A DNA stretch of 64,000 nucleotides from Acidovorax sp. NB1 (GCF_005405905.1 NZ_BJHU01000013.1:310001-374000), one strand, 5' to 3'. Positions 37,109 through 46,451 are shown, numbered from the stretch's first letter. The notes: generated from the sequence alone by a model not told the origin. Translations and numbers: made by a program.

Positions 37109-39148
37109 TTATCGCCCCCGTAAGAAGAGTGCATCCAGTTCCTTCATCGACAACTGCCGCCACGTCGGCCGCCCGTGGTTGCACTGGTCCGACCGGTCGG
37201 TGGTTTCCATCTGCCGCAGCAGAGCGTTCATCTCATCGATGGTCAGCTTGCGGTTGGCGCGTACGGCGCCGTGGCAGGCCATGGTGCCCAGGATTTCATT
37301 GCGGGCGCGTTGCACCACGGTGGTGGCGTCGTGCTGGGCCAGTTCGGCCAGCACGCTTCGGGCCAGTTCGACCGGGTCGCCTTGCGCCAGCGTGGTGGGT
37401 ACGGCGCGCACGGCCAGGGTTTTGGGGGAGAAGGGCACGACCTCTAGGCCCAGCATGGCCAGCACTTCGGTGGACTCTTCGGCGGTGGCGACTTCTTGCG
37501 GGGTGGCGGCGAAGGTGGCGGGGATCAGCAGGGGCTGGCTGGCAATGCGGGCGCCGCTGTCCACTTGGGCCTTGAGGCGTTCGTACACGATGCGTTCGTG
37601 GGCGGCGTGCATGTCCACGATGACCATGCCCTGGGCGTTTTCGGCCAGGATGTAGACGCCGTGCAGCTGTGCCACGGCGCGGCCCAGGGGCCAGGCCGAG
37701 GGGGCGTCGCGCCCGGTGGGCCAGGCCGTGGTGTCGGCAGTGCCCGGGGCGTTGGCTGTAGCAGCTTCGGCGGGTTGTTCTGCTGTGGTGGCGGTTGCCT
37801 GTGGCTGGCCGGTGGGCGGCACCGGGTAGGTGGCAGGTGGGGCCGTGGGCTGGGTGGAAGGCGCCCAGAGGCCGCCAATGGCGGCGGGCGGGGCTTGTGG
37901 GGCATCGCCGCTGCGCGGCGCCCACAGCGCCTGCAGGTCTTGCACGCGGTGGCCACGTTCTTCAAATTTGATAGCTGCTTGGGCTTGCCAGACAGGCGGT
38001 AGGGGCTGTTTTTTCTCTGAATCTGTCGCTGCGGTGGGCGTGTTGCCAGCCGCGTTGGCGGCCGCCAGCGCAGCGGCGCGGGGGGCGGCCAGTGCGTTTT
38101 CCACCGCGTGGCGCACGGCCTGGTGCACCTCGCGGCTGTCCCGGAAGCGCACCTCGATCTTGGTGGGGTGCACGTTCACGTCCACACGCGCCGGGTCGAT
38201 CTCCACATACAGCGCATAGATAGGCTGCTTGTGACCGTGCAGCACGTCCTCGTAGGCGCTACGGGCGGCGTGGGTCAGCACCTTGTCGCGTACAAAGCGG
38301 CCGTTGACGTAGCAGTACTGGTGGTCGGGGCGCGAGCGGGCGGCGTCGGGCAGGCCCGCGCGGCCGGTGACGGTGACGGGGCCCACGCGGTGCTGCACGG
38401 CGACGGATTGGGTCACGAAGTCTTCGCCCAGCACGTCCGACAGGCGGCGGGCCAGGGCGTCTTGTGCATCCCCTTGCCCGGGGACGAAGGTGGCGCGCCA
38501 CTGCTCCACCAGCTTGCCTTCGTGCCAGATGGCAAAACCCACGTCGGGCCGCGCCAGTGCATGGCGGCGCACGGATTCAATGCAGTGCGCCAGCTCGGTG
38601 GCATCGGTTTTCAAAAACTTGCGGCGCGCGGGAGTGGAGAAGAACAGTTCCTTCACCTCCACCGTGGTGCCGGTGCTGCGCGCAGCGGGGCGCAGCTCGC
38701 CGCTGCGGGCGTCCAGCAAGAAGGCGCTGGCCTGGTGTGCGGGGCGCGAGAGCAGCGACATCTCTGACACCGAGGCAATGGCCGCCAGCGCCTCGCCCCG
38801 AAAGCCCATGGTGGCCACGGTTTCCAGGTCGTCCAGGTTGGTGATCTTGCTGGTGGCGTGGCGGCGCAGTGCCACGGGGAGCTCTTCTTGCGGAATGCCG
38901 CCGCCGTCGTCTTCCACCGTGATCAGGCGCACGCCCCCGGCCGACAGGCGCAGGGTGATTTGCGTGGCGCCAGCATCCAGCGCGTTGTCCACCAGCTCGC
39001 GCACCACCGAGGCGGGGCGCTCCACCACCTCACCGGCGGCAATCTGGCTGATCAGCTCGTCGGGCAGGTCGCGGATGGGGCGGCGGTGGGCGGCTGGTGC
39101 GGGCTGTGCCGCTGCGAGGGGGGATGGTGCGTCGTTCACCCGGGGCAT
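37109..39148 (-). CDS. mutL: DNA mismatch repair protein MutL
   Basis: MutL couples mismatch recognition by MutS to downstream repair. The 679-residue protein has the GHKL ATPase domain: Glu51 and Asn55 in RELVDNALDAGA, the lid DGGGIPQEE, HATSKI and GFRGEAL. An Ala/Pro/Thr-rich linker lies at about residues 350-480, followed by the C-terminal dimerisation domain with MACHGAVRANRKLT and HGRPTW. A dispersed repeat (37962-38016) is translated in frame in the linker at about residues 378-396. I see no DQHA(X)2E(X)4E endonuclease motif; the corresponding region reads VDMHAAHERIVYERLK, which should be checked. Confidence 0.96.
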   Translation of the reverse strand: MPRVNDAPSPLAAAQPAPAAHRRPIRDLPDELISQIAAGEVVERPASVVRELVDNALDAGATQITLRLSAGGVRLITVEDDGGGIPQEELPVALRRHATSKITNLDDLETVATMGFRGEALAAIASVSEMSLLSRPAHQASAFLLDARSGELRPAARSTGTTVEVKELFFSTPARRKFLKTDATELAHCIESVRRHALARPDVGFAIWHEGKLVEQWRATFVPGQGDAQDALARRLSDVLGEDFVTQSVAVQHRVGPVTVTGRAGLPDAARSRPDHQYCYVNGRFVRDKVLTHAARSAYEDVLHGHKQPIYALYVEIDPARVDVNVHPTKIEVRFRDSREVHQAVRHAVENALAAPRAAALAAANAAGNTPTAATDSEKKQPLPPVWQAQAAIKFEERGHRVQDLQALWAPRSGDAPQAPPAAIGGLWAPSTQPTAPPATYPVPPTGQPQATATTAEQPAEAATANAPGTADTTAWPTGRDAPSAWPLGRAVAQLHGVYILAENAQGMVIVDMHAAHERIVYERLKAQVDSGARIASQPLLIPATFAATPQEVATAEESTEVLAMLGLEVVPFSPKTLAVRAVPTTLAQGDPVELARSVLAELAQHDATTVVQRARNEILGTMACHGAVRANRKLTIDEMNALLRQMETTDRSDQCNHGRPTWRQLSMKELDALFLRGR
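37962..38016 (-). repeat. Dispersed repeat inside mutL linker
   Basis: The plus-strand copy reads AAATTTGATAGCTGCTTGGGC, a spacer, then AGGGGCTGTTTTTTCT. The first half is a good match to the other copies and the second half has decayed. It is in frame and codes for a segment including KKQPLPPVWQAQAAIKFEE in the flexible linker of MutL. Confidence 0.65.
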
Positions 39149-39244
39149 TTTAGGGTGGAGGGGTATCGGTGCGTGCGCAACGGGCCGATGGGGATAATGC
39201 CCGCTGTTTTTTTACTGCCCAGTGGTATCCCCACCGGCCTCCCC

Positions 39245-39892
39245 ATGGAACTGGTCACCTTCCTCATCGACTTCATCCTGCATGTCGATAAGTACCTTGA
39301 AATGTTTGTGCAAACCTACGGCGCGTGGGTGTATGCGCTTTTGTTCCTGATCGTGTTTGTGGAGACGGGCCTGGTGGTGATGCCGTTTCTGCCCGGCGAC
39401 TCGCTGCTGTTCATCGTGGGCGCGTTGTGCGGCGCGGGCATGATGAGTTTTCCGCTGGCCTGCGTGGTCCTGGTGGTGGCGGCCATCCTCGGGGATCAGT
39501 GCAACTATTCGATCGGCCGCTTTTTTGGCCCGAAGGTGTTCCAGTGGGAGGACTCGCGCTGGTTCAACCGCCGTGCGTTCGACCAGGCACACAACTTCTA
39601 TGAAAAGTACGGCGGCATCACCATCGTGCTCGCGCGTTTCATGCCGTTCATCCGCACCTTTGCGCCCTTTGTGGCGGGTGTGGCCGAGATGAATCGCGCC
39701 AAGTTCACCGCCTACAACGTGGGTGGCGCGCTGGTGTGGGTGCTGGGCATTTGCACGGCCGGGTTCTTCTTTGGCAACCTGCCGTTTGTGCGGGAGCACC
39801 TGGACAAGATCATCTGGGCGCTGATTTTTGTGCCGGGCCTGATCGCCATCTTTGGCGCATGGCGGGCGGGGCGCCAGGCCAAGACGGCCTGA
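39245..39892 (+). CDS. DedA family membrane protein
   Basis: A 215-residue DedA/SNARE-associated family protein with four to five hydrophobic segments. It has the family signatures ETGLVVMPFLPGDSLLF and FARFMPFIRTFAP-like RFMPFIRTFAPFVAGVA, and the reentrant-loop GDQCNYSIGRFFG. DedA proteins are implicated in undecaprenyl-phosphate or phospholipid flipping and in membrane-potential maintenance. The ATG at 39245 starts the first conserved segment (MELVTFLIDFILHV). The gene is divergent from mutL across 96 bases and ends before a bidirectional terminator. Confidence 0.9.
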   Translation: MELVTFLIDFILHVDKYLEMFVQTYGAWVYALLFLIVFVETGLVVMPFLPGDSLLFIVGALCGAGMMSFPLACVVLVVAAILGDQCNYSIGRFFGPKVFQWEDSRWFNRRAFDQAHNFYEKYGGITIVLARFMPFIRTFAPFVAGVAEMNRAKFTAYNVGGALVWVLGICTAGFFFGNLPFVREHLDKIIWALIFVPGLIAIFGAWRAGRQAKTA

Positions 39893-39900
39893 TAGGTTTT

Positions 39901-39960
39901 TTTGCTACAAAAAATAGAGCTGCTTGCGCATGCTGAATGCGCGCAAGCAGCCTTTTTTAT
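39901..39960. terminator. Bidirectional terminator formed by a dispersed-repeat copy
   Basis: The arms GCTGCTTGCGC (39919-39929) and GCGCAAGCAGC (39941-39951) are perfect complements with an 11-base loop. They are followed by CTTTTTTAT on the plus strand; on the minus strand the right-hand transcript meets a T-run from the A-run at 39909-39914. The copy keeps the GCTAC, A-run and AGAGCTGCTTGCGC features of the dispersed repeat seen in several genes here, so it is an intergenic member acting as terminator between dedA and the lipoprotein gene. Confidence 0.85.
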
Positions 39961-39983
39961 GCCTATTTTGGGTTGAGTCCGGG

Positions 39984-40223
39984 TCAGCGGCGGCGGTAGC
40001 GGCGCTGGTCCCGGTCTTCGCCGATCTCGTGGCCGATGAGCGCACCGGCCGCTGCGCCGCCGATGGTGCCCACCGGGCCGCCAAAAATCGCGTTGCCGGC
40101 CACGCCGCCAACGACAGCGCCCACACCAGTGCCCACCTGGGCGCGTGACGGGTTGGATGCACAACCCCCCAGCGCGAGGGCGGCGGTGCAGGTGCTTGCA
40201 AGAAGGATGTGGCGGAGTTTCAT
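39984..40223 (-). CDS. Small glycine-zipper lipoprotein
   Basis: A 79-residue lipoprotein with lipobox LGGC (Cys21). Two glycine-zipper membrane segments follow (GTGVGAVVGGVAGNAIFGG and GTIGGAAAGALIGHEIG), then a short tail rich in Arg (RDQRRYRRR). It resembles OsmB/Rickettsia 17 kDa-type glycine-zipper proteins that sit in the outer membrane or span membranes. The ATG at 40223 begins the signal peptide. It is monocistronic, ending near the bidirectional terminator. The function is unknown, possibly envelope stress. Confidence 0.8.
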   Translation of the reverse strand: MKLRHILLASTCTAALALGGCASNPSRAQVGTGVGAVVGGVAGNAIFGGPVGTIGGAAAGALIGHEIGEDRDQRRYRRR

Positions 40224-40490
40224 GGCGTAGTCCTTGTCGGTCTTGAAAGAAGGGGGCGGGCGGCTTGCCCGCCGGGGCTGGCCCGTCATGCCGGGCCTGT
40301 GCCTCGACTATGAGTGTTGGAGTGGGCGGTGGGTGTAGGTCACCCGGGGCGCCTCATGTAGGACAGATGGCTTTTCCCCCAGGGGCTGAGGGCGCTTTTC
40401 TAAGGGTTTACGTGGCTCCGGCGGCTGTTGCCAACCGCGTGGCGCAGGCAGATCATTTCCTGTGCACACATTCTTACAAGGAGGCACCCC

Positions 40491-42071
40491 ATGGACCCAC
40501 AAGCACAGCAGGCGAGCCGGGGAGGGCTGGGCACCCAGCTCACGGTGGCGCAGCAGATCGGGCTGATCGTGGGGGTGGCCATTCTGGCGCTGGTGGTGGT
40601 GCTGGGGCTGAGCCTGGTGCGGGTGCAGCACCTGGGCGCCACGGTGGACCGGCTGGCCAACGAACAGGTCGAACGGCTGCAGCTGGCACTGCGCTGGCGC
40701 AGCAACATTGCCGTCAACTCCACGCGCGTGTTCTCCATCGTCCAGTCCGAAGGCGACGATTTGCAGAACTACTTCAAGGACATGGTGGCGGCCACCACGG
40801 CGGACACCAGCAAGGTGCAAAAACGCTACACCGAGCTGGAGAACAGCCCGGAGGGCCTGCGCATCCAGGAGGAGCTGGGGGCGGTGCGCAAGCCCTACCT
40901 GGAGGTGCGCGACAAGGCGTTGGCACTGAAAAAGGCAGGCGACATGGCGCAGGCCAAGAGCTTTGCGCTGGGCAGCTTTGCCCCGGTGGTGGACCAGTAC
41001 AACGCGGTGGCCGACAAGATGGTGGCCTACCAGGTGCGGCGCTCGGCCGAGCAGGCAGGCGAGGCGGCGGGGCTGATCCAGTCCTACCGCACCACGGTGC
41101 TGGTGGCGGGGGGTGCGGGCCTGGCGCTGCTGGTGCTGCTGTCGTGGGTGGTGGTGCAGCGCATCCGCCGGTCGCTGGCCGAAGTGGCCCAGGTGGCGCA
41201 GCGCATTGGCGAGGGCGACCTGTCGCAACCCATCCACGCGCAGGGGCGTGGCGAGGTGACGCAGATGATGCGCGCCATGGAAGGCATGCAGACCTCGCTG
41301 GTGCGCATCGTGGGTGATGTGCGCCAGAGCAGCGACAGCATTGCCACCGGCTCCAGCGAGATCGCCACGGGCAATGCCGACCTGAGCCAGCGCACGGAGG
41401 AGCAGGCCAGCAACCTGCAGCAGACGGCGGCGTCGATGGAGCAGATCACCAGCACCGTCAAGAACAACTCCGACACGGCCCAGCGCGCGGCGGTGCTGGC
41501 GGGCTCGGCATCGGCGGCAGCAGTGAAGGGCGGCGAGGTGGTGGGCCAGGTGGTGGCCACCATGCAAGACATTGCGGCAGCCTCCAAAAAGATCACCGAC
41601 ATCATTGCGGTGATTGACGGCATTGCGTTTCAGACCAACATCCTCGCGCTGAACGCGGCGGTGGAAGCCGCCCGTGCAGGCGAGCAGGGCCGGGGTTTTG
41701 CGGTGGTGGCCAGCGAGGTGCGCAGCCTGGCGCAGCGCAGCGCAGAGGCTGCCAAGGAGATCAAGACGCTGATCGGCGCGAGCGTGGAGAAGGTGGACAA
41801 CGGTGCCCAGCTGGTAAGCAATGCGGGCCAGAGCATGGAAGACATCGTCACCCAGGTCAAACGCGTGAGCGACCTGATCGGCGAGATCTCCAGCGCCACG
41901 GGCGAGCAGACCATCGGCATCAGCCAGGTGGGCGAGGCCGTGACACAGCTCGATCAGGTCACCCAGCAGAACGCTGCGTTGGTGGAGGAGAGCGCGGCGG
42001 CGGCCGACAGCCTCAAGCACCAGGCGGCCAAGCTGGCCCAGATCGTGAGCGTGTTTCGCCTGGGGCAGTGA
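40491..42071 (+). CDS. Methyl-accepting chemotaxis protein
   Basis: A 526-residue chemoreceptor. TM1 is at about residues 22-43, followed by a periplasmic four-helix-bundle-like sensor (about 44-200), TM2 at about 201-222, a HAMP segment ([20 protein letters not shown]) and the cytoplasmic signalling domain. The hairpin tip contains [20 protein letters not shown] and [19 protein letters not shown], the CheA/CheW-contact region. There is no C-terminal NWETF-type CheR tether. AAGGAGG precedes the ATG. The ligand cannot be predicted, and no che genes are in the window. Confidence 0.95.
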   Translation: MDPQAQQASRGGLGTQLTVAQQIGLIVGVAILALVVVLGLSLVRVQHLGATVDRLANEQVERLQLALRWRSNIAVNSTRVFSIVQSEGDDLQNYFKDMVAATTADTSKVQKRYTELENSPEGLRIQEELGAVRKPYLEVRDKALALKKAGDMAQAKSFALGSFAPVVDQYNAVADKMVAYQVRRSAEQAGEAAGLIQSYRTTVLVAGGAGLALLVLLSWVVVQRIRRSLAEVAQVAQRIGEGDLSQPIHAQGRGEVTQMMRAMEGMQTSLVRIVGDVRQSSDSIATGSSEIATGNADLSQRTEEQASNLQQTAASMEQITSTVKNNSDTAQRAAVLAGSASAAAVKGGEVVGQVVATMQDIAAASKKITDIIAVIDGIAFQTNILALNAAVEAARAGEQGRGFAVVASEVRSLAQRSAEAAKEIKTLIGASVEKVDNGAQLVSNAGQSMEDIVTQVKRVSDLIGEISSATGEQTIGISQVGEAVTQLDQVTQQNAALVEESAAAADSLKHQAAKLAQIVSVFRLGQ

Positions 42072-42113
42072 ACGGGCTGCGCCCGATGAGCGTGGAGCGC
42101 GGTGGCTGCCGCG

Positions 42114-42446
42114 TCACCCCGGCTGCAGGCACAGCGTGACCAGCAGCGAGGCGGGCTGCACCGCCTTGAGGGCATGCAGTGCACGCGGCGCGAGGTGCAC
42201 AAAGTCGCCAGGGTGCAGCTGCTGCACGGCGCCGTCGCTGGCGAACTCGACCACGCCTTCGATGCACTGCACGGTGGCCTCGCCGGGTGTCTGGTGTTCT
42301 TTCATGGATTTCCCCACCGGCAGGACCACGCGCATGACTTCAAGCTGGCCGGCCTTGAGGATGGCGGTGGTGAGGGTGTCGGGCAGGCGCTCGCCCAGGG
42401 GGCGCACGCTGACGATCTGGCCAGATTGGGCGTGGGGCAGGGCCAT
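42114..42446 (-). CDS. Cupin-domain protein
   Basis: A 110-residue single-domain cupin. The barrel motifs are partly visible: VVLPVGKSMKEHQTPGEATVQCIEG (motif 1, with His and Glu) and HPGDFVHLAPRALHALKA (motif 2, with His). A metal site is therefore plausible. The ATG at 42446 was chosen because upstream residues look non-coding. It is convergent with the chemoreceptor gene. It may bind a small ligand or act in nitrogen-oxide or redox regulation, but no specific function is supported. Confidence 0.75.
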   Translation of the reverse strand: MALPHAQSGQIVSVRPLGERLPDTLTTAILKAGQLEVMRVVLPVGKSMKEHQTPGEATVQCIEGVVEFASDGAVQQLHPGDFVHLAPRALHALKAVQPASLLVTLCLQPG

Positions 42447-42664
42447 GGCGGTTCTCCTTCCTGTCTTGCCTTGGCGCATCGGCGGCACGGTGCGGGAGCA
42501 GGGCGAAATGCCGGTGCGAAGGCGGGGCTGTGAACCTACTTTGCCCGCTCTTGGCAGGGGGCGCAAGGCCGGGGAATCACCGGGTTGGCCGGTGCTGTAC
42601 CACCTGCTGGCACCCCATCCCCACGCACCTGCAACAGGGTCTGCACCCAGTTAGACGCCGAGGC

Positions 42665-44080
42665 CTACACCGACCGGCTGCGCGCCAGCGGCGGGTTCTT
42701 TGCGAAGTAGCGCGTGATGCCGCGCATCAGCGCATCGGCCAGCTGCTCCTGGTAGGCGCTGCTGCGCAGGCGTCTCTCTTCCTCGGGGTTGCTGATGAAG
42801 GCGGTTTCCACCAGCACGCTGGGGATGTCTGGCGCCTTCAGAACCGCAAAACCGGCCTGCTCCACACGCGGCTTGTGCAGCTTGGCCATGCCGCCGATCT
42901 CGCCCAGCAGCACGGAGCCGAGCTTGAGGCTGTCGTTGATCTGCGCCGTGGTGCTCATGTCCAGCAGCGCGCGCTGCACATGCTGGTCTTTGGATTGCAC
43001 GTTGATGCCGCCCACTAGGTCGGCCTGGTTTTCTTTGTTGGCCAGCCAGCGCGCAGCGGTGCTGGAGGCGCCGCCCTGGCTCAGCGCGAACACGCTGGCG
43101 CCCCGGGCTTCGGGGGTGGTGAAGGCGTCGGCGTGGATGGAAACGAACAGGTCGGCCTGCACGCGCCGGGCTTTCTGCACGCGTGTGCCTAGCGGCACAA
43201 AGTAGTCGCCGTCGCGCGTGAGGTAGGCTCGCATGGGGTTGCCGCCCACGGTGGTGGCGTTGATGCGGTCGCGCAGCAGGTAGGCCACGCGCAGCACCAC
43301 GTCTTTTTCGCGCGTGCCTGCGGGGCCGATGGCGCCGGGGTCTTCGCCGCCGTGGCCCGGGTCCAGCGCCACGATGATGAGGCGGTCGGTCTGGGTGGCG
43401 GTGGCGCGGTTGCCGGTGCGGGGCGGCTCGGCCGGTGCGGGCGCTGCCGCCACGGCGGGCGGCGGGGCTTCTGCAGGGGCAGGGCGTTGGGCCCGCTGGG
43501 CGATCAGGTCACCCAGCGGGTCATGTTCGGCAGGAGTGCTCGGGCGCGTGGCCACGGTGGGCGTGGGCGCCGGGGGGGCGGCTTTGTCGGCGGAAGGTGT
43601 CTCGCGCAGGCGCTCGGCGATCAGTGCCTCCAGCGGGTCCACCGGCGCGGCGGGGTACAGGTCGAACACCAGCCGGTGCTGGTAGGCGGCCACGGGCGGC
43701 AGGGTGAAGACCTGGGGCAGGGCTGCCTGCTTCAGGTCCACCACCAGGCGCACCACGCCGGGCGCGTTCTGGCCCACGCGGATGCCTGCGATGTTGGGGT
43801 CGTCGGGCTTGACCTTGGCCACCAGCTCGCGCAGCGCGGGGCTGAGGTCGATGCCTTCGATGTCCACCGCCAGGCGCGGTGGTGTGGTCACGAAGAACTG
43901 TTTGGCCACCAGCGCGCCATCGGATTCGATGGTCACCCGCGAATACTCAGGGGCGGGCCACACGCGCACGGCCAGGATGGTGGCGCCACGCGCAATCTGC
44001 TGCGTGCCCAGCAGCAACACCAGGGAGCCCATCTGCAGCACAGCGCGGCGCGAGGGCGGCTTTGTGGAGGGGGTGGGCAT
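42665..44080 (-). CDS. amiC: N-acetylmuramoyl-L-alanine amidase, Tat-exported
   Basis: AmiC-type amidase splits septal peptidoglycan to separate daughter cells. The start ATG at 44080 gives 471 residues; GTG at 44095 is an alternative. The N-terminal PSRRAVLQMGSLVLLLG is a twin-arginine signal, as for E. coli AmiC. An AMIN domain (about 45-150) precedes a Pro/Ala-rich linker with two RLRETP/QRAQRP-like repeats. The amidase_3 domain has zinc ligands in LDPGHGGEDPGAIG, EKDVVLRVAYLL and SIHADAF, and the catalytic Glu in LVETAFISNPEEE. It follows tsaE by a short gap, a common pairing. Confidence 0.93.
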   Translation of the reverse strand: MPTPSTKPPSRRAVLQMGSLVLLLGTQQIARGATILAVRVWPAPEYSRVTIESDGALVAKQFFVTTPPRLAVDIEGIDLSPALRELVAKVKPDDPNIAGIRVGQNAPGVVRLVVDLKQAALPQVFTLPPVAAYQHRLVFDLYPAAPVDPLEALIAERLRETPSADKAAPPAPTPTVATRPSTPAEHDPLGDLIAQRAQRPAPAEAPPPAVAAAPAPAEPPRTGNRATATQTDRLIIVALDPGHGGEDPGAIGPAGTREKDVVLRVAYLLRDRINATTVGGNPMRAYLTRDGDYFVPLGTRVQKARRVQADLFVSIHADAFTTPEARGASVFALSQGGASSTAARWLANKENQADLVGGINVQSKDQHVQRALLDMSTTAQINDSLKLGSVLLGEIGGMAKLHKPRVEQAGFAVLKAPDIPSVLVETAFISNPEEERRLRSSAYQEQLADALMRGITRYFAKNPPLARSRSV

Positions 44081-44101
44081 GTGGGGCTGGTTCACGGTGT
44101 A

Positions 44102-44620
44102 TCAGAGTCCTTGCAGCAGTGCGCGCCCTGCGGGGGTGTGGGCGTGCAGTGTGACCTTCCTTTCGGTGTCATCGATTGCTTCAATGTGGATAGCAAGGTC
44201 CGCAGGCGGGGTAAGCGCTGCAGCCTTTTCCGGCCATTCTGCCACCTTGAGGCCCGGGTTGGCAAAAATGTCCCTGAAACCCGCGTCCTCCCACTCGCGC
44301 GGGTCGTCGAAGCGGTAGAAGTCGAAGTGCCAGATCGAGAGGTTGGGCGCCTCGTGGGGCTCCACCACGGCATAGGTGGGGCTCTTGATGCGGCCCTGCA
44401 CGCCCAGGGCGCGCAGCAGGTGGCGCACCAGCGTGGTTTTTCCTGCGCCCAGGTCGCCATGCAGGGTGAGGTAGGCGTTGGCCAGCAGCGGCTGCGCTGC
44501 CAGCTGGCGCGCGAAGGCGTCGGTGTCGGCTTCGCTGTGCCAGGTGAAATGGCGTGTAGCTTCGGCAAGGGCATCGGTGCCGCTTTCTACAATCTGGCCG
44601 GTATGTGGTGCAACAGTCAA
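44102..44620 (-). CDS. tsaE: tRNA threonylcarbamoyladenosine biosynthesis ATPase TsaE
   Basis: TsaE is the ATPase partner of TsaB/TsaD in forming t6A37 in tRNA. The P-loop reads GDLGAGKTT, and SPTYAVVEPHE and WHFDFYRFDDPREWEDAGF follow as in the family. The frame is open far upstream through queG on the other strand, with no Met near the expected start. The TTG at 44620, with GAGG six bases before it, gives 172 residues, the usual length. It then overlaps or abuts the divergent queG start by a few bases. amiC lies immediately downstream. Confidence 0.9.
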   Translation of the reverse strand: MTVAPHTGQIVESGTDALAEATRHFTWHSEADTDAFARQLAAQPLLANAYLTLHGDLGAGKTTLVRHLLRALGVQGRIKSPTYAVVEPHEAPNLSIWHFDFYRFDDPREWEDAGFRDIFANPGLKVAEWPEKAAALTPPADLAIHIEAIDDTERKVTLHAHTPAGRALLQGL

Positions 44621-45679
44621 CTCGTTCCTCAAATGCAGGAGTGGGCCCGCGAGCTGGGATTTTCCCAAATCGGCGTGGCGGGGGTGGACTTGTCTGCGGC
44701 AGAACCCGGGCTTTCGGCCTGGCTGGCGCAGGGTTTTCATGGCGAGATGCATTACATGGCATCCCATGGCATGAAGCGCGCGCGCCCTGCCGAGCTGGTG
44801 CCCGGTACCGTGAGCGTGATCACGGCGCGCATGGATTATTTGCCGCGCGATACGGCCATGGACGCGCCCGAAGGCTGGCAAACGGTGGAGCTTTCGCGCC
44901 TGACCCGCCCCCAGGAGGGCATCGTCTCCGTCTACGCCCGTGGCAGGGACTACCACAAGGTGCTGCGCGCCCGGCTGCAAAAGCTCAGCGACCGCATCGC
45001 CGAGGCCATCGGCCCGTTTGGCCACCGCGTGTTCACCGACTCCGCCCCGGTGCTGGAGGCCGAGCTGGCCGCGCGCAGCGGCCAGGGCTGGCGCGGCAAG
45101 CACACGCTGGTGCTCAACCGCGAGGCGGGGTCCATGTTCTTCCTGGGCGAAATTTATGTGGACATGGCGCTGCCACCGAGCGCGCCCGTCACGGCCCACT
45201 GCGGCAGCTGCAGCGCGTGCATCGATGTGTGCCCCACGCAGGCGATCATTGCGCCCCACCGAATCGATGCGCGCCGCTGCATCTCGTACCTCACCATCGA
45301 GCATGCGGGGCCCATCCCGCTGGAGCTGCGGCCCTTGCTGGGCAACCGCATCTATGGCTGCGACGACTGCCAGCTCATCTGCCCCTGGAACAAGTTTGCC
45401 CAGGTCAGCCGCCTGCCCGACTTTGACGAGCGCAAGGGCCTGTCGGGACAGCAGCTGGTGCACCTGTTTGCGTGGGACGAAGCCACCTTTTTGCGCATGA
45501 CAGAGGGCGGCCCCATCCGCCGCATCGGTCACGAGCGCTGGCTGCGCAACGTGGCTGTGGCGCTGGGCAATGCGCTGCGGGCGACGGGCGATGGCGCAGT
45601 GCGCGCCGCATTGCAGACCCGCGCTGAAGACCCGAGCGATCTGGTGCGCGAGCATGTGGCCTGGGCGCTGGAAATTTGA
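44603..45679 (+). CDS. queG: Epoxyqueuosine reductase QueG
   Basis: QueG reduces epoxyqueuosine to queuosine in tRNA using cobalamin and two [4Fe-4S] clusters. The cluster motifs are CGSCSACIDVCPTQAI and CDDCQLICPWN. The N-terminal WARELGFSQIGVAGVDLS and HGEMHYMASHGMKRARP are typical. The ATG at 44603 gives 358 residues; ATG at 44633 would give 348 but cuts into the first helix. The region 5' of it is shared with the divergent tsaE start. A dispersed-repeat copy lies directly after the stop. Confidence 0.93.
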   Translation: MWCNSQLVPQMQEWARELGFSQIGVAGVDLSAAEPGLSAWLAQGFHGEMHYMASHGMKRARPAELVPGTVSVITARMDYLPRDTAMDAPEGWQTVELSRLTRPQEGIVSVYARGRDYHKVLRARLQKLSDRIAEAIGPFGHRVFTDSAPVLEAELAARSGQGWRGKHTLVLNREAGSMFFLGEIYVDMALPPSAPVTAHCGSCSACIDVCPTQAIIAPHRIDARRCISYLTIEHAGPIPLELRPLLGNRIYGCDDCQLICPWNKFAQVSRLPDFDERKGLSGQQLVHLFAWDEATFLRMTEGGPIRRIGHERWLRNVAVALGNALRATGDGAVRAALQTRAEDPSDLVREHVAWALEI

Positions 45680-45680
45680 A

Positions 45681-45742
45681 TAAAAAGCGGCCTCTCCGCG
45701 CGATGGGTAAGCGTTTTAAGCTATCAAAATAATATTTTTTGG
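45681..45742 (+). repeat. Dispersed repeat after queG
   Basis: Directly after the queG stop comes AAAAAGCGGCC, CGCG, a spacer, AAGCG, then TTTTAAGCTATCAA and a T-run. Read on the minus strand this is the same block order as the other copies (TTGATAGCTT ... GGCCGCTTTTT). The two arms AAGCGGCC and the T-run may act as a weak terminator for queG or for the convergent esterase gene. Confidence 0.6.
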
Positions 45743-45761
45743 GTTGTGGGGCCCTGCGGTG

Positions 45762-46451
45762 TTACTGCACCAGCAATCCGGTGGTTTTGAGGGTCTCCAC
45801 CAGCCCCTGCGCAAACTGTTCGTAACCCGCTGCATTCGCATGGATCTGGTCGGACCGCAGCCGGTCTTGCGCCAGCACACCCGACCAGCCTTTGCTGTGC
45901 AGGGGGATCTTCAACGCGTCGGCCACCTCTTCGTACAGTGCATGGTCGCTGAGCCTGCCTGCAGCGGCCATCAGCGAAAGCTCGGGCACGGCCACCAGCA
46001 ACACCTGGGCGCCGCTGGCGCGCGCGTCGGCGCAGATGCGCTCCAGGTTGGTGCGGGTGGTGGCGCTGCTCTGGCGGCGCAAAAAGTCGTTGCCGCCGAT
46101 GCTCACGATCACCAGCGCAGGATTGTGCTGTTGCAGCAGGCTCGGCAGGCGCGCCAATGCCTGGGCCGAGGTGTCACCCGACACACCGCCGTTGACCACC
46201 TTCCAGCCCGTCAGGCGCTGCAGCACGGCGGGGTAGGCGGTGTCGGCCGATGCGCCCACGCCCGAGGTCAGCGAGTCGCCCAGCGCCAGCACCGTGGCCC
46301 CAGCGGGCAGCGCCTGCGACCGTGGAGGCTTGCGCCCGCAGGCGGCCAGCGGCGCAGCGAGGGCCACCACGGCCAGGCGGGCCAGCAGGGTGCGGCGCCG
46401 TACCGTGCCCGGTGCAGTGGCGTGCAGGTCAGGGTGCAGAAAATTCGTCAT
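45762..46451 (-). CDS. GDSL-type esterase/lysophospholipase (TesA-like) lipoprotein
   Basis: A 229-residue SGNH hydrolase. Block I is LALGDSLTSGVG with the catalytic Ser, block III is SIGGNDFLRR and block V is SDQIHANAAGY with Asp and His. It resembles TesA/arylesterases. The N-terminus has RRRTLLARLAVVALAAPLAAC, a signal peptide with a twin-arginine-like start and a lipobox (LAAC), so it is probably a membrane-anchored envelope enzyme. Its start overlaps the stop of the upstream AEC transporter (46448-46451), so the two are coupled. Confidence 0.86.
   Translation of the reverse strand: MTNFLHPDLHATAPGTVRRRTLLARLAVVALAAPLAACGRKPPRSQALPAGATVLALGDSLTSGVGASADTAYPAVLQRLTGWKVVNGGVSGDTSAQALARLPSLLQQHNPALVIVSIGGNDFLRRQSSATTRTNLERICADARASGAQVLLVAVPELSLMAAAGRLSDHALYEEVADALKIPLHSKGWSGVLAQDRLRSDQIHANAAGYEQFAQGLVETLKTTGLLVQ

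Noticed and set aside
44621-45655. Extension of the tsaE frame through the whole of queG
   Set aside because: It lies opposite conserved queG and has no family-like sequence before residue 1 of TsaE.
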